Source of the DNA: Synechococcaceae bacterium WB4_1_0192
GTDB lineage: Bacteria; Cyanobacteriota; Cyanobacteriia; PCC-6307; Cyanobiaceae
Assembly (NCBI GenBank): GCA_009926195.1
Contig: RFPK01000134.1
Location: 1 to 5,646, forward strand
DNA: 5,646 bases
Direction of reading: 5' to 3'
Part shown: one piece after another, positions 5,361 to 5,646 of the stretch
Numbering within the stretch: position 1 is the stretch's first letter
How the letters are laid out: each line of letters starts with the position of its first letter
Notes under the pieces: model-generated
Database searches by the model: none
Told to the model about the DNA's origin: nothing
Seen by the model: only the letters and a program-made list of their open reading frames with translations
Made by a program: the position numbers and the translations under genes

Positions 5361-5456
5361 GCCCGCCACGGGCAGCTGGTGCATCTGCACACGCCGATCA
5401 CGGCGTCGCTGGCCGGTCGCGCACCGCTGGCGATCGCTGGGGCCCTGCACCCGGCG
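5361..5456 (+). other. Inverted internal segment of the menF-like gene
   Basis: Read on the plus strand from 5361, this DNA encodes ARHGQLVHLHTPI, then TASLAGRAPLAIAG, then ALHPA. That is the conserved 'HLHTPI ... LHP' stretch which in isochorismate synthases stands directly before the AVAGLP motif. The host gene is on the minus strand, so this piece is backwards relative to the rest. The left joint lies in GCCCGCCAC (5361-5369), which reads A-R-H on the plus strand and V-A-G on the minus strand, so both the inverted and the host sequence look conserved there. The right joint lies around CGCCGG on the coding strand (5456-5451), shared by the host D-R-R codons and the start of the inverted piece. 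Exact breakpoints cannot be placed inside these shared bases. Confidence 0.75.
5430..5437. repeat. HIP1 octamer GCGATCGC
   Basis: The one perfect copy I found in the window of the highly iterated palindrome typical of many cyanobacterial genomes. It lies inside the inverted menF segment. Several seven-of-eight relatives occur elsewhere (for example near 494-501 and 894-901). One copy supports, but does not prove, a cyanobacterial origin. Confidence 0.7.
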
Positions 5457-5646
5457 ATCGAGCTCCAGCTCCTGGCGCACCGCCAGCACCAGCTTGCGCA
5501 GGGCACCGCTCTCCACCAGCTCCAGGCCCCGCTCCACCACCGAGCGGTAGCCCGCCTGCCAGGCGGAGCGGTGGCGGATGGCGGGGCCGGGCCCGCTGTC
5601 GTGCGCTGCCGCAGCGCCGGGTGCCAGCGGCAGTTGCCGCAGCCGC

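Larger units (their letters stand above)
5094..5646 (-). pseudogene. menF: Isochorismate synthase (MenF-like), internally rearranged; N-terminus beyond window
   Basis: The frame is open from the right edge to TGA at 5094 (183 residues visible). Isochorismate synthase converts chorismate to isochorismate, the first step of phylloquinone/menaquinone synthesis. The first visible part fits the start of the chorismate-binding domain: WQAGYRSVVERGLELVESG, then ALRKLVLAVRQELELDRR, whose Lys (codon 5495-5493) matches the family's catalytic base. The last part fits the domain's end: VAGLPRREAMAAL, LEPFERGFYAAPIGWIDSEG, ELRVAIRSG, LTAGAGLVQGS and ERELQEVALK, holding a metal-binding Glu. Between them the family has about 100-130 residues with SPER, LAG, KxxxEH and HLHTPI motifs. 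Here there are only about 26 Arg/Gln-rich residues unlike the family. The opposite strand of that stretch encodes the missing HLHTPI part. The product should be inactive if the sequence is right. An assembly or amplification chimera is the alternative. Convergent with gshB. Confidence 0.75.

Noticed and set aside
5391..5406. Perfect ACGCCG-ATCA-CGGCGT hairpin inside the inverted menF segment, considered as the origin of the inversion
   Set aside because: Both arms fall within continuous family-like plus-strand sequence (HTPITAS), so it is not a joint. It may be a coincidence of codon use.
5361..5456. The inverted menF piece as a small separate plus-strand gene
   Set aside because: It has no start, ribosome site or stop of its own that fits, and its content is an internal fragment of the enzyme encoded on the other strand.

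Overview
The window is GC-rich, compact bacterial DNA. It most likely comes from a picocyanobacterium of the Synechococcus/Cyanobium group. The evidence is a DUF3285-type small membrane protein next to prfB, a CPFC glutaredoxin paired with prokaryotic gshB, a men-pathway isochorismate synthase beside them, an MBL-fold protein of a kind I associate with these organisms, and one perfect HIP1 octamer (GCGATCGC). The genus is inferred from memory of families and gene order, not from a search.

Layout. Six genes lie head to tail on the minus strand, read from right to left: prfB (2589-3717), a 67-residue DUF3285 membrane protein (2393-2596), ybeY (1751-2389), dgkA (1257-1715), trpG/pabA (575-1168) and a secreted MBL-fold protein cut by the left edge (1-493). 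prfB, DUF3285 and ybeY are tightly coupled: an 8-nt overlap, then a 3-nt gap, with strong Shine-Dalgarno sequences. The later genes are separated by 35, 88 and 81 nt. Diverging from prfB across 95 nt are grxC (3813-4073) and gshB (4080-5075), a glutathione synthesis and use pair. gshB converges on a minus-strand isochorismate synthase gene (menF-like, 5094 to the right edge). Only 18 nt separate their stop codons, and a hairpin covers both stops.

prfB carries the classical autoregulatory +1 frameshift site (CTT TGA C at 3645-3639). The full RF2 is therefore longer than a simple ORF call gives: 25 zero-frame codons, then 350 codons in the +1 frame. With the GTG start at 3717, the SPF and GGQ motifs fall at residues 205-207 and 250-252, as I recall them in E. 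coli RF2.

The most unusual object is the menF-like gene. Its minus-strand frame stays open from the right edge to the stop, but it joins the start of the chorismate-binding domain (ALRKLVLA...ELDRR) directly to its end (VAGLPRREAM...GAGLV...ELQEVALK). The roughly 26 residues between them are unlike the family. Read on the opposite strand, the same DNA encodes a missing conserved piece of the same enzyme (ARHGQLVHLHTPI...ALHPA). The gene therefore appears to have suffered an internal inversion of about 90-96 bp together with a deletion of about 100 codons, with short homologies at both joints. This could be a genuine template-switch mutation that inactivates phylloquinone synthesis, or an assembly or amplification chimera. 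Raw reads would decide.

Smaller oddities are an MBL-fold protein lacking the visible metal-ligand motif, a YbeY with a 24-bp tandem duplication at its N-terminus and an acidic insertion in the middle, and a pentanucleotide repeat near the start of the MBL gene. No RNA genes, insertion sequences or CRISPR arrays were seen, and no stretch longer than 100 bases lacks a gene.
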